A stretch of DNA of 64,000 nt from Pseudonocardia parietis (GCF_017876315.1 NZ_JAGINU010000001.1:806001-870000), one strand, 5' to 3'; counted from the stretch's first letter, positions 1 to 9,212 are shown. Made by a program: numbers and translations. The notes: generated from the sequence alone by a model not told the origin.

Positions 1-738
1 GCCGCAGCCGAATCAGTCGGTGACTACGGCATGCCGAAGGGCGCCCTGCCGGTCGACGCCGACGCCGCCCGCAGCCTCGCGCGCGAGGTCCTCGCCGCGG
101 GCGTCGACATCGCGATCTCTGAACGCATGCAGGTCGACCACGGCTTCACCCAGCCCCTGGAGCTGCTCCTCGGCGCCATCGACACCGTGCCGGTGGTCCC
201 GGTCTTCATCAACTGCGTCGCCGAGCCACTCAGCCCGGTCGCTCGCATACGCCTGCTCGGTGAAGCGATCGGACGCGGTGCGGTCGCCTTGGACAAGCGG
301 GTGCTGCTGATCGGGTCCGGCGGACTGTCGCACGACCCACCGGTACCGCAGTTCGCGGGCGCCCCGCCTGCCGTGGCCGAGCGGCTCATCGCCGGCCGCA
401 ACCCGACGGCCGAGGAGCGCGCCGTCCGCGAGGCCAGGGTCGTCGACGCCGTCGGCGCGTTCGCCGCCGGAATGTCGGACCTGATGCCCCTCAACCCGGA
501 GTGGGACACCGCCCTGCTTGACGTGCTCGCCTCCGGAGACCTGGAGCAGATCGACGCCTGGCCCAACGACTGGTTCGTCGAGCAGGCGGGGCACTCCTCG
601 CACGAGGTGCGCACGTGGATCGCGGCCTACGCCGCGCTCGGCTCGGCGGGCCGCTACGAGGTCGAGACGTCCTTCTACGAGGCGATCCCCGAGTGGATCG
701 CCGGCTTCGGGCTGACCACCGCCCGTTCCCTCACCTGA
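1..738 (+). CDS. mhpB: MhpB-like extradiol ring-cleavage dioxygenase, 5' end outside window
   Basis: The frame is open from base 1, so the N-terminus lies outside the window; the ATG at 31 is probably internal. The visible 245 residues resemble the C-terminal part of class III extradiol dioxygenases of the 3-(2,3-dihydroxyphenyl)propionate 1,2-dioxygenase type (about 314 aa in full). The GSGGLSHDPP segment (around codons 105-115) carries the conserved serine-histidine motif. The enzyme would open a catechol ring next to a hydroxyl group, using Fe(II) and O2, in the cytoplasm. An isochorismatase-like gene and an MhpC-like hydrolase follow on the same strand, which supports a meta-cleavage operon. 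The exact catechol substrate cannot be told from the sequence. Confidence 0.85.
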   Translation, partial: AAAESVGDYGMPKGALPVDADAARSLAREVLAAGVDIAISERMQVDHGFTQPLELLLGAIDTVPVVPVFINCVAEPLSPVARIRLLGEAIGRGAVALDKRVLLIGSGGLSHDPPVPQFAGAPPAVAERLIAGRNPTAEERAVREARVVDAVGAFAAGMSDLMPLNPEWDTALLDVLASGDLEQIDAWPNDWFVEQAGHSSHEVRTWIAAYAALGSAGRYEVETSFYEAIPEWIAGFGLTTARSLT

Positions 739-767
739 GACCCCACCACCCCCCGAAAGGCATTGCC

Positions 768-1379
768 ATGGAACTCGACCCGCGCCGGACCGCATTCATC
801 GCGGTGCACTACCAGAACGACGTGATCACGCCGGAGGGCGCGTTCGGCGCCATCTTCGCCGAGCAGGCCACCGCGGTCGGCGTCGTGCCGACCACGAAGA
901 CCCTGCATGCCGCCGCCCGCGCCGCAGGCGCCCAGGTCGTCTACACCCGGGTGGCGTTCCAGCCCGGCTACGGCGACCTCGTGGGCAACTTCCCGCTGCT
1001 CGCGATGGTCGGCCAGCAGGGCTGCCTGGTCGACGGCACCTCGGCTGCCGCCATCGTCGACGAGCTCACCCCGCTCGACGGCGACATCGTCGTGACGCAC
1101 CAGCGGGTGAGCGGGTTCGTGGGCAGCGAGCTGGACGCCGTGCTGCGCGGCCGTGGCGTCGACACCGTCGTGGTCACCGGCGTGGCCACCAACATGTCGG
1201 TCGAGAGCACCGCGCGCAGCGCCGGCGACCTCGGATACCGCACGATCGTCGTCTCCGATGCGAGCAGCGCTGCTACGCCCGAGGTCCACCAAGCGTCACT
1301 GGACAGCCTGGGCATGCTCGGCGAGGTCGCCACCAGCGCCGATGTCCTGGCGGCGCTGAAGACCCCGGTGACGGCGTGA
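768..1379 (+). CDS. isochorismatase-family cysteine hydrolase
   Basis: A 203-aa protein that starts MELDPRRTAFIAVHYQND, the usual opening of isochorismatase-like hydrolases, where the first strand ends with an acidic catalytic residue (here D18). The VVTGVATNMSVESTARSA segment holds the family's cis-peptide region, but the usual nucleophilic cysteine (VTGxxTxxCV) is replaced by methionine in the ATNMSVE stretch, so classical amidohydrolase activity is doubtful. The start is the ATG at 768, 7 bases after a GAAAGG ribosome site; a longer open frame reaching back to 615 overlaps mhpB and is not credible. It overlaps the next gene by four bases and so belongs to the ring-cleavage operon. Its substrate is unknown. 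Confidence 0.85.
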   Translation: MELDPRRTAFIAVHYQNDVITPEGAFGAIFAEQATAVGVVPTTKTLHAAARAAGAQVVYTRVAFQPGYGDLVGNFPLLAMVGQQGCLVDGTSAAAIVDELTPLDGDIVVTHQRVSGFVGSELDAVLRGRGVDTVVVTGVATNMSVESTARSAGDLGYRTIVVSDASSAATPEVHQASLDSLGMLGEVATSADVLAALKTPVTA

Positions 1380-2236
1380 GCCGCCCCTCGGTGTGGTCCG
1401 CGCTCGCGGGCCTCGAGCTCAGCATCAGGTATGTGCAGGTCGGGGAGTGGCGGACCCGAGTGCTGGAGGCGGGCGAAGGTGAACCACTGGTGCTCATGCA
1501 CGGCACCGGCGGGCACCTCGAGGCGTACGCACACAACATCGTGCCGCTGTCGGAGCGCTTCCGCGTGATCGCCTACGAGTACCCGGGCCACGGCTACACC
1601 ACCCACACCACCCGAGACCTCGAGCTGCCCGACTACGTCGCGCACCTCGACGGACTGCTCGACGCACTCGGGGTCGACCGCACGAATCTGTCCGGCGAGT
1701 CGCTCGGCGGCTGGCTGGCGCTCAAGTACGCGGCCGCGCACCCCGAGCGGGTGGGAAAGGTCGTGCTCAACACCCCGGGAGGCACCATGGCCACCCCCGA
1801 GGTGATGGAGCGGATCCGCAGCCTGTCCCAGGCCGCCGCGGACGACCCGACCGAGGAGCGGATCCGGGCCCGGCTGGAGTGGCTGATGGCGGACCCGTCG
1901 TCGGTCACCGACGAGCTCGTCGACATCCGGCGCGGCATCTACGCCCGTCCCGGCTTCGCCGAGTCCATGCGCCACATCCTCTGCCTGCAGGACCCGGAAA
2001 TCCGTGCACGCAACCTGGTCACCGACGCCGAGCTCGCCGCGGTGACCGGCCCGGCGCTCGTGGTCTGGACCAGCGATGACCCGTCCGGTCCCGCCGCAGC
2101 CGGGATGAACATGGCGGCCAAGATGCCCGACGCGCGGTTCGAGGTGATCAAGGACGCCGGTCACTGGCCGCAGTGGGAGCAATCCGAGACCTTCAACGCC
2201 CTCGCGCTGGAGTTCCTAACCGGAGGGAAGCCCTGA
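1376..2236 (+). CDS. alpha/beta hydrolase, MhpC-like C-C bond hydrolase
   Basis: A 286-aa alpha/beta hydrolase fold protein. Visible landmarks are the oxyanion-hole HGTGG motif near residue 42, the nucleophile elbow GESLGG near residue 107 (Ser109), and a C-terminal GHWPQWE carrying the catalytic histidine. Enzymes of this family in meta-cleavage pathways hydrolyse the ring-opened 2-hydroxy-6-oxo-dienoate made by extradiol dioxygenases, which is the role expected here, two genes after the dioxygenase. GTG start at 1376 overlaps the preceding stop, and the stop overlaps the next ATG by one base, so translation is coupled. Another ester or enol-lactone hydrolase role cannot be excluded. Confidence 0.85.
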   Translation: MSRPSVWSALAGLELSIRYVQVGEWRTRVLEAGEGEPLVLMHGTGGHLEAYAHNIVPLSERFRVIAYEYPGHGYTTHTTRDLELPDYVAHLDGLLDALGVDRTNLSGESLGGWLALKYAAAHPERVGKVVLNTPGGTMATPEVMERIRSLSQAAADDPTEERIRARLEWLMADPSSVTDELVDIRRGIYARPGFAESMRHILCLQDPEIRARNLVTDAELAAVTGPALVVWTSDDPSGPAAAGMNMAAKMPDARFEVIKDAGHWPQWEQSETFNALALEFLTGGKP

Positions 2237-2517
2237 TGGCGCTGTTCGCGGTGGTCTGGCGCTACACCAACGACACCCGCCTGCTCGACGAGATCCGTCC
2301 GCTGCATCGGGACTACCTGCAGGACATGGTGAAACAGGGCGTCGTGCGGCAGGCGGGCCCGTTCCGCGACGGCTCGGGCGGTCTGCTCGTCTACGACGTA
2401 GCCGACGAAACCGAACTGGCCAAGCGGATCGGCGAGGACCCGTTCAGCATCAACGGCGTGATCGTCGAGTCCCACTCCTGGCCCTGGGCGCCGGTGGTCG
2501 GCCCTCTGGCCGATTGA
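2236..2517 (+). CDS. YCII-related small protein
   Basis: A 93-aa protein with a ferredoxin-like YCII-type layout: an N-terminal strand (ALFAVVWRYT), a central H-R-D containing segment (LHRDYLQDMVKQG) and a C-terminal DPFSINGVI motif close to the DPF signature of the family. Family members are small dimeric proteins seen near catabolic genes as isomerases or dehalogenases, but many have no proven function. The ATG overlaps the preceding TGA, so it is the last visible gene of the ring-cleavage operon. A muconolactone-isomerase-like role is possible but not shown. Confidence 0.75.
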   Translation: MALFAVVWRYTNDTRLLDEIRPLHRDYLQDMVKQGVVRQAGPFRDGSGGLLVYDVADETELAKRIGEDPFSINGVIVESHSWPWAPVVGPLAD

Positions 2518-2921
2518 TACGACCAGCTGTGCTCAGCCTGCGGCGGGGTACGCGCAGGTCGCATCCCTGCTGCACGAGCGAGGTGGTGCATGCGCTCGCA
2601 CGCGCCACCGCCCGAGAGTACGGCGAGCCGACGGTTATGCCGGCGGCGCCAGCGCACTCGTGACCGCCGACAGTGACGAGATCGAGGTCGACGGCACCAA
2701 CCACGCGGTCACCATCCTGACGAAGTCGAGTCAGCCGCTGGCGGGCAGCGCTGATGGCCCAGCACGTACTGACGACTCCGGGCTTTCTCACCCCCGTTGC
2801 AGACGTCGGTGGGGCGGGTGATCAACCACGGAGATCTACAGAGCGGCGCGGCTCATCGCCGCGCCGCATCGAACAACCTCACCGGCCAGGGGCCGGCCGC
2901 CGACGTGGGAGTGCTGACAGG
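2518..2921. other. 404-bp stretch with coding-like remnants, no intact gene
   Basis: No open frame with a start and a recognisable family is present. Short coding-like pieces occur in different frames (for example around 2580-2650 and 2640-2750), which suggests a decayed gene. An open frame that continues into the flavin reductase from 2754 looks like upstream read-through. No terminator hairpin was recognised. Confidence 0.4.
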
Positions 2922-3419
2922 ATGATCGAGATTGATCCGACGGCCGTGGATCCGGCCCGGCTACGACAGGCGTACGGGTGCTTCCCATCCGGAGTGACCG
3001 CGGTGTGCGCCCTCCTCGACGGCCTACCGGTGGGGTTGGCGGCTAGTTCGTTCACCTCGGTGTCGGTGCACCCGCCCCTGGTGTCAGTGTGCATCCAGGA
3101 CACATCAACCACCTGGCCGCGACTCCGCGGGCAGCCGCGGCTGGGAGTGAGCGTGCTCGCCGAGTCCCACGACCTGGCGTGCCGGACATTGTCGCTGAAG
3201 GAGGGTGACCGGTTCGCCGGCGTGGACTGGGAGGCCAGCAGCGGCGGCGCGGTGTTCGTGCGCGGGTCGACGGCGTGGTTGGACTGCTCGGTGTACTCCG
3301 AGGTACCAGCCGGGGACCACGCGATCGTATTGCTGACGATCCACGGCCTGCGGGCCGAGCCCGAGGCACCGCCCTTGGTGTTCCACGGCAGCCGGTTCCG
3401 CCGACTTGCCGCTCTCTAG
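2922..3419 (+). CDS. flavin reductase (HpaC/DIM6-NTAB type)
   Basis: A 165-aa protein with the split-barrel FMN-binding reductase pattern: FPSGVTAVCA near residue 19, AASSFTSVSVHPPLVSVCI near 40-60, and C-terminal GDHAIVLLTIHGL. Such enzymes reduce FMN or FAD with NAD(P)H and supply it to two-component monooxygenases. The ATG at 2922 follows a GACAGG sequence; the open frame runs upstream to 2754 without family similarity. No oxygenase gene adjoins it, but an HpaB-type hydroxylase (27458-29002) in the same window would need such a partner. A riboflavin-synthesis gene follows directly, so flavin supply may be the local theme. Confidence 0.85.
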   Translation: MIEIDPTAVDPARLRQAYGCFPSGVTAVCALLDGLPVGLAASSFTSVSVHPPLVSVCIQDTSTTWPRLRGQPRLGVSVLAESHDLACRTLSLKEGDRFAGVDWEASSGGAVFVRGSTAWLDCSVYSEVPAGDHAIVLLTIHGLRAEPEAPPLVFHGSRFRRLAAL

Positions 3420-3437
3420 GGACCGGGAAAGAGTGCC

Positions 3438-4402
3438 GTGAACATCGTCATCGAGACCGCGGGCGCGGCCCTCGCCCGGGTCGGCCGCGCGCTGGACGCC
3501 ATCGCGGCGGGACGACCAGTGATCGTCGTCGACGACGAGCATCGGGAGAACGAGGGCGACCTCGTCTTCGCGGCAGAGTGCGCAACGCCCGAGCTGGTGG
3601 CGTTCACCGTCCAGCACACGTCCGGTTACGTCTGCGTCGCCTTGCCCGCCGCGGAGTGCGACCGGCTCGACTTGCCTCCCATGCACTCCACAAACAGAGA
3701 CCGCATGGGCACCGCGTACCGGGTGACCGTCGACCTCGCCACCGGTGTAGGCACGGGCATCTCAGCGCGGGATCGCGCCCGCACGGTCGCGGCCCTTGCC
3801 GACCAGGCTTCGGATGGCTCGGACTTCACCCGCCCAGGCCACGTCGTCCCGCTACTGGCGCGGGCCGGGGGGTGCTCAGCAGACCAGGGCACACCGAGGC
3901 CGCCGTTGACCTGGCACGGCTGGCGGGGATGCGACCTGCTGGCGCGCTGTGCGAGATCGTGAGCCGGGACCTGCCAGGAGAGATGGCCCGTGGGCCCGAA
4001 CTGCAGCGGTTCGCCACCGAGCACGGTCTGGTCCTGATCTCCATCGCTGACCTGATCGCCTACCGGCGCCGCCACGAGCCGCAGGTCGCTCGGGTCGCGG
4101 TGACCACGCTCCCCACCGCGCACGGTGGCTTCCGGGCGATCGGGTACCGGGGTCTAGTGGACGGCGCCGAGCACATCGCGCTGCTCACTGGGACGGTGGG
4201 CAAGGGTGAGCAGCTCCCGGTGTATGTGCACGCCGAGTGTCTGACCGGAGACGTGCTGGGCTCACTGTCCTGCGGCTGCCGCCGGCGGATGGAGAACGCG
4301 CTGTCCACGATCGCAGCTGCCGGTCGCGGCCTCGTCGTTTACACCCGCTCGGTAGGTCGAGCTCGAGGTTGTGGGCTCTTCGAGTGGCGGCGCGGGCCCA
4401 CC
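3438..4402 (+). pseudogene. ribBA: ribBA, frameshifted and truncated by IS21
   Basis: The first part (from GTG 3438) encodes a 3,4-dihydroxy-2-butanone 4-phosphate synthase domain with the [10 protein letters not shown] metal and substrate motif near residue 34. After the G6 run at 3867-3872 the similarity moves to another frame; one extra G would restore [14 protein letters not shown]. The next domain is GTP cyclohydrolase II (YRGLVDGAEHIALLTG, then SLSCGCRRRMENAL near the zinc cysteines), and it breaks off after GRGLVVYTR where the IS21 left end begins. The gene would make two riboflavin precursors. It cannot yield a full cyclohydrolase, so the cell must have another ribA. Confidence 0.85.
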
Positions 4403-4479
4403 TGTCGACGGATCCTGAAATCTGACCCCCTGGCGTTCCGGGAATCTTGACCCCTCCCAACGCTGGGGAGGTGCTGAAT

Positions 4480-5772
4480 GTGGAGGACTGGGCGGAGATT
4501 CGTCGGCTGCATCGGGCTGAGGGTGTCCCGATCAAGGAGATCGCCCGCAGGCTCGGGGTGGCCCGCAACACGGTGCGGGCGGCGTTGCGCTCGGGCGGGC
4601 CACCGCGCTACGAGCGCGCACCCCGGGGCTCGGTCGCGGATGCCTTCGAGCCGCAGGTGCGGGCGCTGCTGGTGGCGTGGCCGACGATGCCGGGCCCGGT
4701 GATCGCGCAGCGGATCGGCTGGCCCTACTCCGAGGGCCCGTTGAAGAAGCTGCTGGCCAGGATCCGGCCCGAGTACGTAGGCATCGACCCGGCCGACCGG
4801 ATCGTCTACGAGCCCGGACAGATCGCCCAGTGCGACCTGTGGTTCCCCGAGACGGCGGTCCCGGTCACCGCTGGGCAGGCGCGGATCCTTCCGGTGCTGG
4901 TGGTGACGCTGGCGTTCTCCCGGTTCCACTCGGCGACGATGATCCCTTCGCGCCAGGCCGGGGACATCCTGGCGGGGATGTGGCTGCTGCTCTCTCAGAT
5001 CGGGCGGGTGCCCAAGACTCTGGTCTGGGACCGGGAGTCTGCGATCGGCGGCACCGGCAGGCTCACGGCCCCGGCGGCGGCGTTCGCCGGGACCCTGGCC
5101 ACCAGGATCCGGCTGGCCCCGCCACGAGACCCGGAGTTCAAGGGCATGGTCGAGCGCAACAACGGGTACTTCGAGACCTCGTTCCTCCCCGGCCGCGGCT
5201 TCACATCCCCGGCCGACTTCAACGACCAGCTCGGCGACTGGCTCACCACGCGGGCGAACACGCGCACCGTCCGAGCCATCCACGGTCGTCCGGTGGACCT
5301 GCTCGAGACCGACCGGCAAGCGATGACCGTCCTGCCACCGGTGGCCCCGCAGGTCGGGCTGACCCACCGGATCCGGCTGGCCCGGGACTACTACGTGCGC
5401 ATCGACGCCAACGACTACTCCGTCGACCCGCGGGTGATCGGTCGCTTCGTCGACGTCAGCGCCTCGCCCACCACGGTCGAGGTGTTCTGCGACAACACCC
5501 CGGTTGCCCGCCACGACCGCAACTGGGCCCGCCACATGGTGATCACCGACCCGGCCCATGTTGCGACCGCCCACCAGATGCGCCTCGCGCTGGCCGAGCA
5601 ACGCCGCGCCCAGCAGCAGGCCCAGCAGAGCGGGGCGCGCCGACACGGCGACGGACACCCTGTCGCGATCCGCGCACTGCCCGACTACGACGCCCTGTTC
5701 GGCGTCGACTTCACCCCCACAAGCCCGACCGACCCGACGGCCGCGCCCGCGGCAGAAGTGAGCAACCCATGA
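4480..5772 (+). CDS. istA: IS21-family transposase IstA
   Basis: IstA is the DDE transposase of IS21 elements and acts with the ATPase IstB. The protein (about 430 aa) opens with a helix-turn-helix (RRLHRAEGVPIKEIARRLGVARNTV), then an RNase-H-like catalytic core with YEPGQIAQCDLWFP carrying the first aspartate, VWDRESAIGG carrying the second, and EFKGMVERNNGYFE carrying the glutamate region. GTG 4480 is chosen because a GGGGAGG sequence lies about 10 bases upstream; the frame is open from 4447. It overlaps istB as ATGA. The gene itself looks intact. Confidence 0.85.
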   Translation: MEDWAEIRRLHRAEGVPIKEIARRLGVARNTVRAALRSGGPPRYERAPRGSVADAFEPQVRALLVAWPTMPGPVIAQRIGWPYSEGPLKKLLARIRPEYVGIDPADRIVYEPGQIAQCDLWFPETAVPVTAGQARILPVLVVTLAFSRFHSATMIPSRQAGDILAGMWLLLSQIGRVPKTLVWDRESAIGGTGRLTAPAAAFAGTLATRIRLAPPRDPEFKGMVERNNGYFETSFLPGRGFTSPADFNDQLGDWLTTRANTRTVRAIHGRPVDLLETDRQAMTVLPPVAPQVGLTHRIRLARDYYVRIDANDYSVDPRVIGRFVDVSASPTTVEVFCDNTPVARHDRNWARHMVITDPAHVATAHQMRLALAEQRRAQQQAQQSGARRHGDGHPVAIRALPDYDALFGVDFTPTSPTDPTAAPAAEVSNP

Positions 5773-6496
5773 CCGCCACGATGACCATGACTGCACCGAC
5801 GGAGGGCCTGCCCTCGATGCTGGCCTACCTGACCCGGGTACTGAAGACCCCGACGATCGGGCGCTGCTGGGAAGAACTGGCAGCCCAGGCTCGCGACGAG
5901 AACTGGTCGCACGAGGAATATCTGGCCACGGTCCTGCAACGCCAGGTCGCCGAACGTGAGTCCGCCGGAACCACGATGCGGATTCGCACCGCGCACTTCC
6001 CCGCGGTGAAGACCATCGAGGACTTCAACCTCGACCACCTGCCCTCGCTGCGCCGCGACGTCCTGGCGCATCTGGCGACTGGGACGTTCGTCGCCAAGGC
6101 CGAGAACGTGATCCTGCTCGGCCCACCCGGGCTCGGGAAGACCCACCTCGCGATCGGGCTCGGGGTCAAAGCCACCCACGCCGGCTACTCGGTCCTGTTC
6201 GACACCGCCAACAACTGGATCACTCGCCTCACCGAGGCCCACCAGGCCGGGCGGCTCGAGGCCGAGCTGAAGAAGATCCGCCGCTACAAGCTGATCATCA
6301 TCGACGAGGTCGGCTACATCCCCTTCGACCAGGACGCCGCGAACCTGTTCTTCCAGCTCATCGCCTCCCGCTACGAACAGGGCTCGGTCATGGTCACCAG
6401 CAACCTGCCCTTCGGGCGCTGGGGCGAGACCTTCTCCGACGACGTCGTCGCCGCAGCCATGATCGATCGCCTCGTCCACCACGCCAGATCGTCGTC
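5769..6496 (+). pseudogene. istB: IstB ATPase, C-terminus lost
   Basis: IstB is the AAA+ helper ATPase of IS21 transposition. Walker A (GPPGLGKTH) and Walker B (KLIIIDEVGYI) are present, as is the TSNLPFGRW sensor region. After MIDRLVHHA the frame departs from the family; one extra C near 6484 would allow HHAQIVV before similarity ends. The expected GDSYR tail is absent here, while an isolated tail (VSGDSYR...) lies on the minus strand at 21310-21375. The open frame continues to 6602 across the 3' end of the Baeyer-Villiger gene but that part is not IstB. Confidence 0.8.
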
Positions 6497-6522
6497 GAGG
6501 CCGCCCTGGCCGCGTTCGACCA

Positions 6523-6557
6523 CTCGGGGCCGGCACACCGTGGCGGCCGGCCCCGAG
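6523..6557 (-). terminator. hairpin after the Baeyer-Villiger monooxygenase gene
   Basis: A perfect 11-bp inverted repeat (CTCGGGGCCGG and its complement) encloses a 13-base loop, 21 bases past the stop codon of the minus-strand monooxygenase. No clear U-tract follows, as is common for actinobacterial terminators. Confidence 0.65.
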
Positions 6558-6577
6558 TTGCTGGGAGGTATCGGGTG

Positions 6578-8212
6578 TCAGGTGATGGTGAATCCGGCGT
6601 AGCCCTTGTCCTTGATTTCGGCGAACTTGTCCCGGTATGTCGGCAGCCCGCCGGGGTAGTTCAGGATCTGGACCTTCTTGCCGGGGATGTTGGCGCCCAT
6701 GTACCAGGATTTGACCGTGGGGAACAGGGTCTGGTTCACCACCTCGGCACAGTGTTCGGTCCATTCCTGTTCGGCCTGCTGGGTTGCCTCGAACCGGCTG
6801 TGGCCGTTTCGGAGTAGGTGGTCGAGGGTTTCGACGATCATCTCGCCCTGGATCTCGGCGCAGGTCGGGCCGTTGCAGAAGCCCGAGGGGCTCTGTGGGC
6901 CGTAGACGAACAGCAGGTTCGGGAATCCTGCGGTGGCGATGCCGAGGTGGGCGTCAACTCCGGAGGACCACTTGTCGCGCAGTAGGGTGCCGTCGGTGCC
7001 GCGGATGTCGATCTGGGTCAGGCCGCCGGTGACGGCGTCGAAGCCGGTGGCGAGCACGATGATGTCGAACTCGCGCTCGGTGCCGTCGGCCGTTCTGATG
7101 CCGGTCTCGGTGACGGCGTCGATCGGGGTCTCGCCGATGTCGACCAGGTTCACGTTGTCCTGGTTGAACACCTCGTAGTAGTTCTGCTCCAGCGATGGCC
7201 GTTTGATCCCGAACGGGTACGGCGCCTGCATGGGGGCGAGCTTGTCGGCGACCTTCGGGTCGTGGATGCGCGCCCGGGTCTTGTCCCGCCAGAACCTGTA
7301 GGCGTGGTCGTTGGCCTCTGGGTCGATCAGGATGTCCTGGAAGATGCCCAGCCAGTAGAAGAACCCGCCCTGCTGCCAGCGCCGCTCGAAGACTTCGGCC
7401 CGCTCCTCGGGTGTGACCTCGAGGGTGCTGCCCGGGGCGAAGTCGAGGTCTCTGTCGAATCCCGCGAACGTGTCGGCCCGGTAGGTGAGCCGGCCCTCCA
7501 GCCCGGCCTTGATCTCGGTCTGGTCCTGTGGGGTGAGCGTGCGCTGGTGCATGGGAAGCGCCAGGACCGGGGTGCGCTGGAACACGGTCACGTCGGCGGC
7601 GTCGCGGGCGGCTTCCTGGATCACCTGCACGGCGCTGGCGCCGGTGCCGACGACGCCGACGCGCTTGCCGGTGAAGTCCACACCCTCCTGCGGCCAGAGC
7701 CCGGTGTGGTGGCAGGTGCCACGGAAGCTGTCCAGGCCCGTGATCGGCGGGGTGTAGGGCTTGGAGGCGAATCCGAGGCAGGGCACCAGGTAGGCGCAGC
7801 GCGCCGTGCGGCCGTCGGCGGCGTGCACCACCCACTGGTTGCGCTCGGTGTCGAACTCGGCCGAGGTGACGCGGGTGTTGAACCGGGTGTCCTTGCTGAA
7901 GTCGAGCTTGCGGTCGAGGTAGGCGAAATACTCGCGCACCTCGGCCCAGCCGGGGTAGCGCTCGCTGTACTCCCAGTCCTTCCACAGGTCCTTGTAGGAG
8001 AACTGGTAGACCGATCCCTCGCTGTCGACCCGGGCACCGGGGTAGCAGTTCCAATACCAAATGCCACCCGGCCCCTCTCCGGCCTCCCAGATCTTCACCG
8101 AGTAGCCGAGGTCACGAAGCCGGTCCAGCTGGTAGATGCCGGCGAATCCGGCTCCGATCACGAGGACGTCGAGTTCCTCGACAGCGGCGGTGGTGTCGGC
8201 GGTGGCGGTCAT
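6578..8212 (-). CDS. type I Baeyer-Villiger monooxygenase
   Basis: A 544-aa FAD- and NADPH-dependent enzyme that inserts oxygen next to a ketone to give an ester or lactone. The FAD-binding GAGFAG motif lies near residue 20, the family fingerprint FRGTCHHTGLWP at about 162-173, and the NADPH-binding GTGASA motif near 190. Length is typical of cyclohexanone or cyclopentanone monooxygenases (about 540 aa). The ATG at 8212 has GAGGAG just upstream. The gluconolactonase-like gene lies 41 bases upstream on the same strand, which suggests the lactone product is hydrolysed next. Cyclic ketones are the likely substrate class; aryl ketones remain possible. Confidence 0.9.
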   Translation of the reverse strand: MTATADTTAAVEELDVLVIGAGFAGIYQLDRLRDLGYSVKIWEAGEGPGGIWYWNCYPGARVDSEGSVYQFSYKDLWKDWEYSERYPGWAEVREYFAYLDRKLDFSKDTRFNTRVTSAEFDTERNQWVVHAADGRTARCAYLVPCLGFASKPYTPPITGLDSFRGTCHHTGLWPQEGVDFTGKRVGVVGTGASAVQVIQEAARDAADVTVFQRTPVLALPMHQRTLTPQDQTEIKAGLEGRLTYRADTFAGFDRDLDFAPGSTLEVTPEERAEVFERRWQQGGFFYWLGIFQDILIDPEANDHAYRFWRDKTRARIHDPKVADKLAPMQAPYPFGIKRPSLEQNYYEVFNQDNVNLVDIGETPIDAVTETGIRTADGTEREFDIIVLATGFDAVTGGLTQIDIRGTDGTLLRDKWSSGVDAHLGIATAGFPNLLFVYGPQSPSGFCNGPTCAEIQGEMIVETLDHLLRNGHSRFEATQQAEQEWTEHCAEVVNQTLFPTVKSWYMGANIPGKKVQILNYPGGLPTYRDKFAEIKDKGYAGFTIT

Positions 8213-8253
8213 GATTCTCCTCGCTTCGGTGCGGTGGTCAGGGACGCCGTCGG

Positions 8254-9150
8254 TCACGGGGTGCCGGCGTGCGGCACGTCGACACGGGTGGAGACGAGCC
8301 GGCCGAGGGTGGTGGTCGAGCGCTCGCCCTCGTCGAAGTTCGGGGCGACGCACAGGAACAGCGTGCGGCCGTCGTCGCCGCCGAGCATGCAGGCGAACAC
8401 GCCCTCGTCGCCGGTCGAGATCTCCTCGAGGATCTCGCCGCCCTCGGCGACCCGTACACAGCGGTGGTGGATCGCGTCGGCGACCCACACGGCGCCGTCG
8501 GCGTCGAGACAGTTGCCGTCCGGGCCGATCGAGGCCGCACCGACCAGCGTGGCCACGTCGTCGGTGTCGGGCAGTGTCCCGAAGTGGGCCCAGTCCCGGC
8601 GCGGTCCGAGCTCGCCATCGGACCCGATGTCGAACGCGGAGATCCTGTTGCCGAAGGTCTCGCCCACGATCAGGGTCTTCCCGTCCGGGGTGATCACCGA
8701 GCCGTTCGGGAACATCAGGTCCTCGGCGGCCACCGAGACGGTGCCGTCCGGGTCGACGCGGGTGAGGTTGGCCGTGCGGAACGGTGCCCCGCCCATCAGG
8801 TCGAACCCGAAGTCACCGACGTAGGCGCGGCCCTGCCCGTCGACGACCATGTCGTTGACGTGCCCGCCGGTCGTGGTGGTCAGGTCGGCGTGCTCGACCA
8901 GCTCCCCACTCTCGAGGCGGAGCAGCTTGCGGTCGCGCATCGACACCACGAGCAGGGTGCCGTCCGGGAGCCAGCCGAGCCCGGAGGGCTGCGCCGGAAC
9001 CGTGACGATCTCCTCGGTCTTCCCCTCGGGCGTGACCGCGACGACCTTGTGAGAGTAGAAGTCGGAGAGCCACAGGCGGCCGTCGTGCCACCTCGGGCCC
9101 TCGAGGTAGGTGAACCCGTCGACGACGGGGGTGAGCGGGCGGTCGGTCAC
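8254..9150 (-). CDS. SMP-30/gluconolactonase-family lactonase
   Basis: A 298-aa six-bladed beta-propeller hydrolase. Metal-ligand segments of the family are visible: YLEGPRWHDG near residue 14 (Glu), HVNDMVVDGQGRAYVGD near 97-113 (Asn and Asp), and a late PDGNCLDADGAVWVAD segment. These enzymes open lactones. Cotranscription with a Baeyer-Villiger monooxygenase suggests hydrolysis of its lactone, in place of the alpha/beta-hydrolase ChnC of known cyclohexanone pathways. GTG 9150 is chosen because GAGAGGAA lies upstream and the SMP-30 similarity starts there; the frame is open to 9306. A motif shared with three other promoters (9213-9229) precedes it. Confidence 0.85.
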   Translation of the reverse strand: MTDRPLTPVVDGFTYLEGPRWHDGRLWLSDFYSHKVVAVTPEGKTEEIVTVPAQPSGLGWLPDGTLLVVSMRDRKLLRLESGELVEHADLTTTTGGHVNDMVVDGQGRAYVGDFGFDLMGGAPFRTANLTRVDPDGTVSVAAEDLMFPNGSVITPDGKTLIVGETFGNRISAFDIGSDGELGPRRDWAHFGTLPDTDDVATLVGAASIGPDGNCLDADGAVWVADAIHHRCVRVAEGGEILEEISTGDEGVFACMLGGDDGRTLFLCVAPNFDEGERSTTTLGRLVSTRVDVPHAGTP

Positions 9151-9212
9151 GACTGTTCCTCTCGTCGGGGTCGGACGAGGCGGAAGTGTGGGACGGCCGT
9201 GACCCCGCCCAC

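Larger units (their letters stand above)
4403..6496 (+). mobile_element. IS21-family element A, right end missing
   Basis: The left end begins TGTCGACGG at 4403 and holds the repeated motif TGACCCCCTGG (4422-4432). It is followed by overlapping istA and istB genes on the plus strand, the standard IS21 order. The same end pattern, TGTCAACGG followed at the same spacing by TGACCCCCTGG, occurs at 19566, which supports the boundary. Coding similarity of istB stops near 6496 and no matching right-end repeat follows, so the element is truncated. It interrupts ribBA. Confidence 0.8.

Noticed and set aside
6497..6602. Extended IstB C-terminus running to 6602
   Set aside because: The residues after HHA are basic and Pro-rich without IstB similarity and run antisense over the monooxygenase stop and its terminator.
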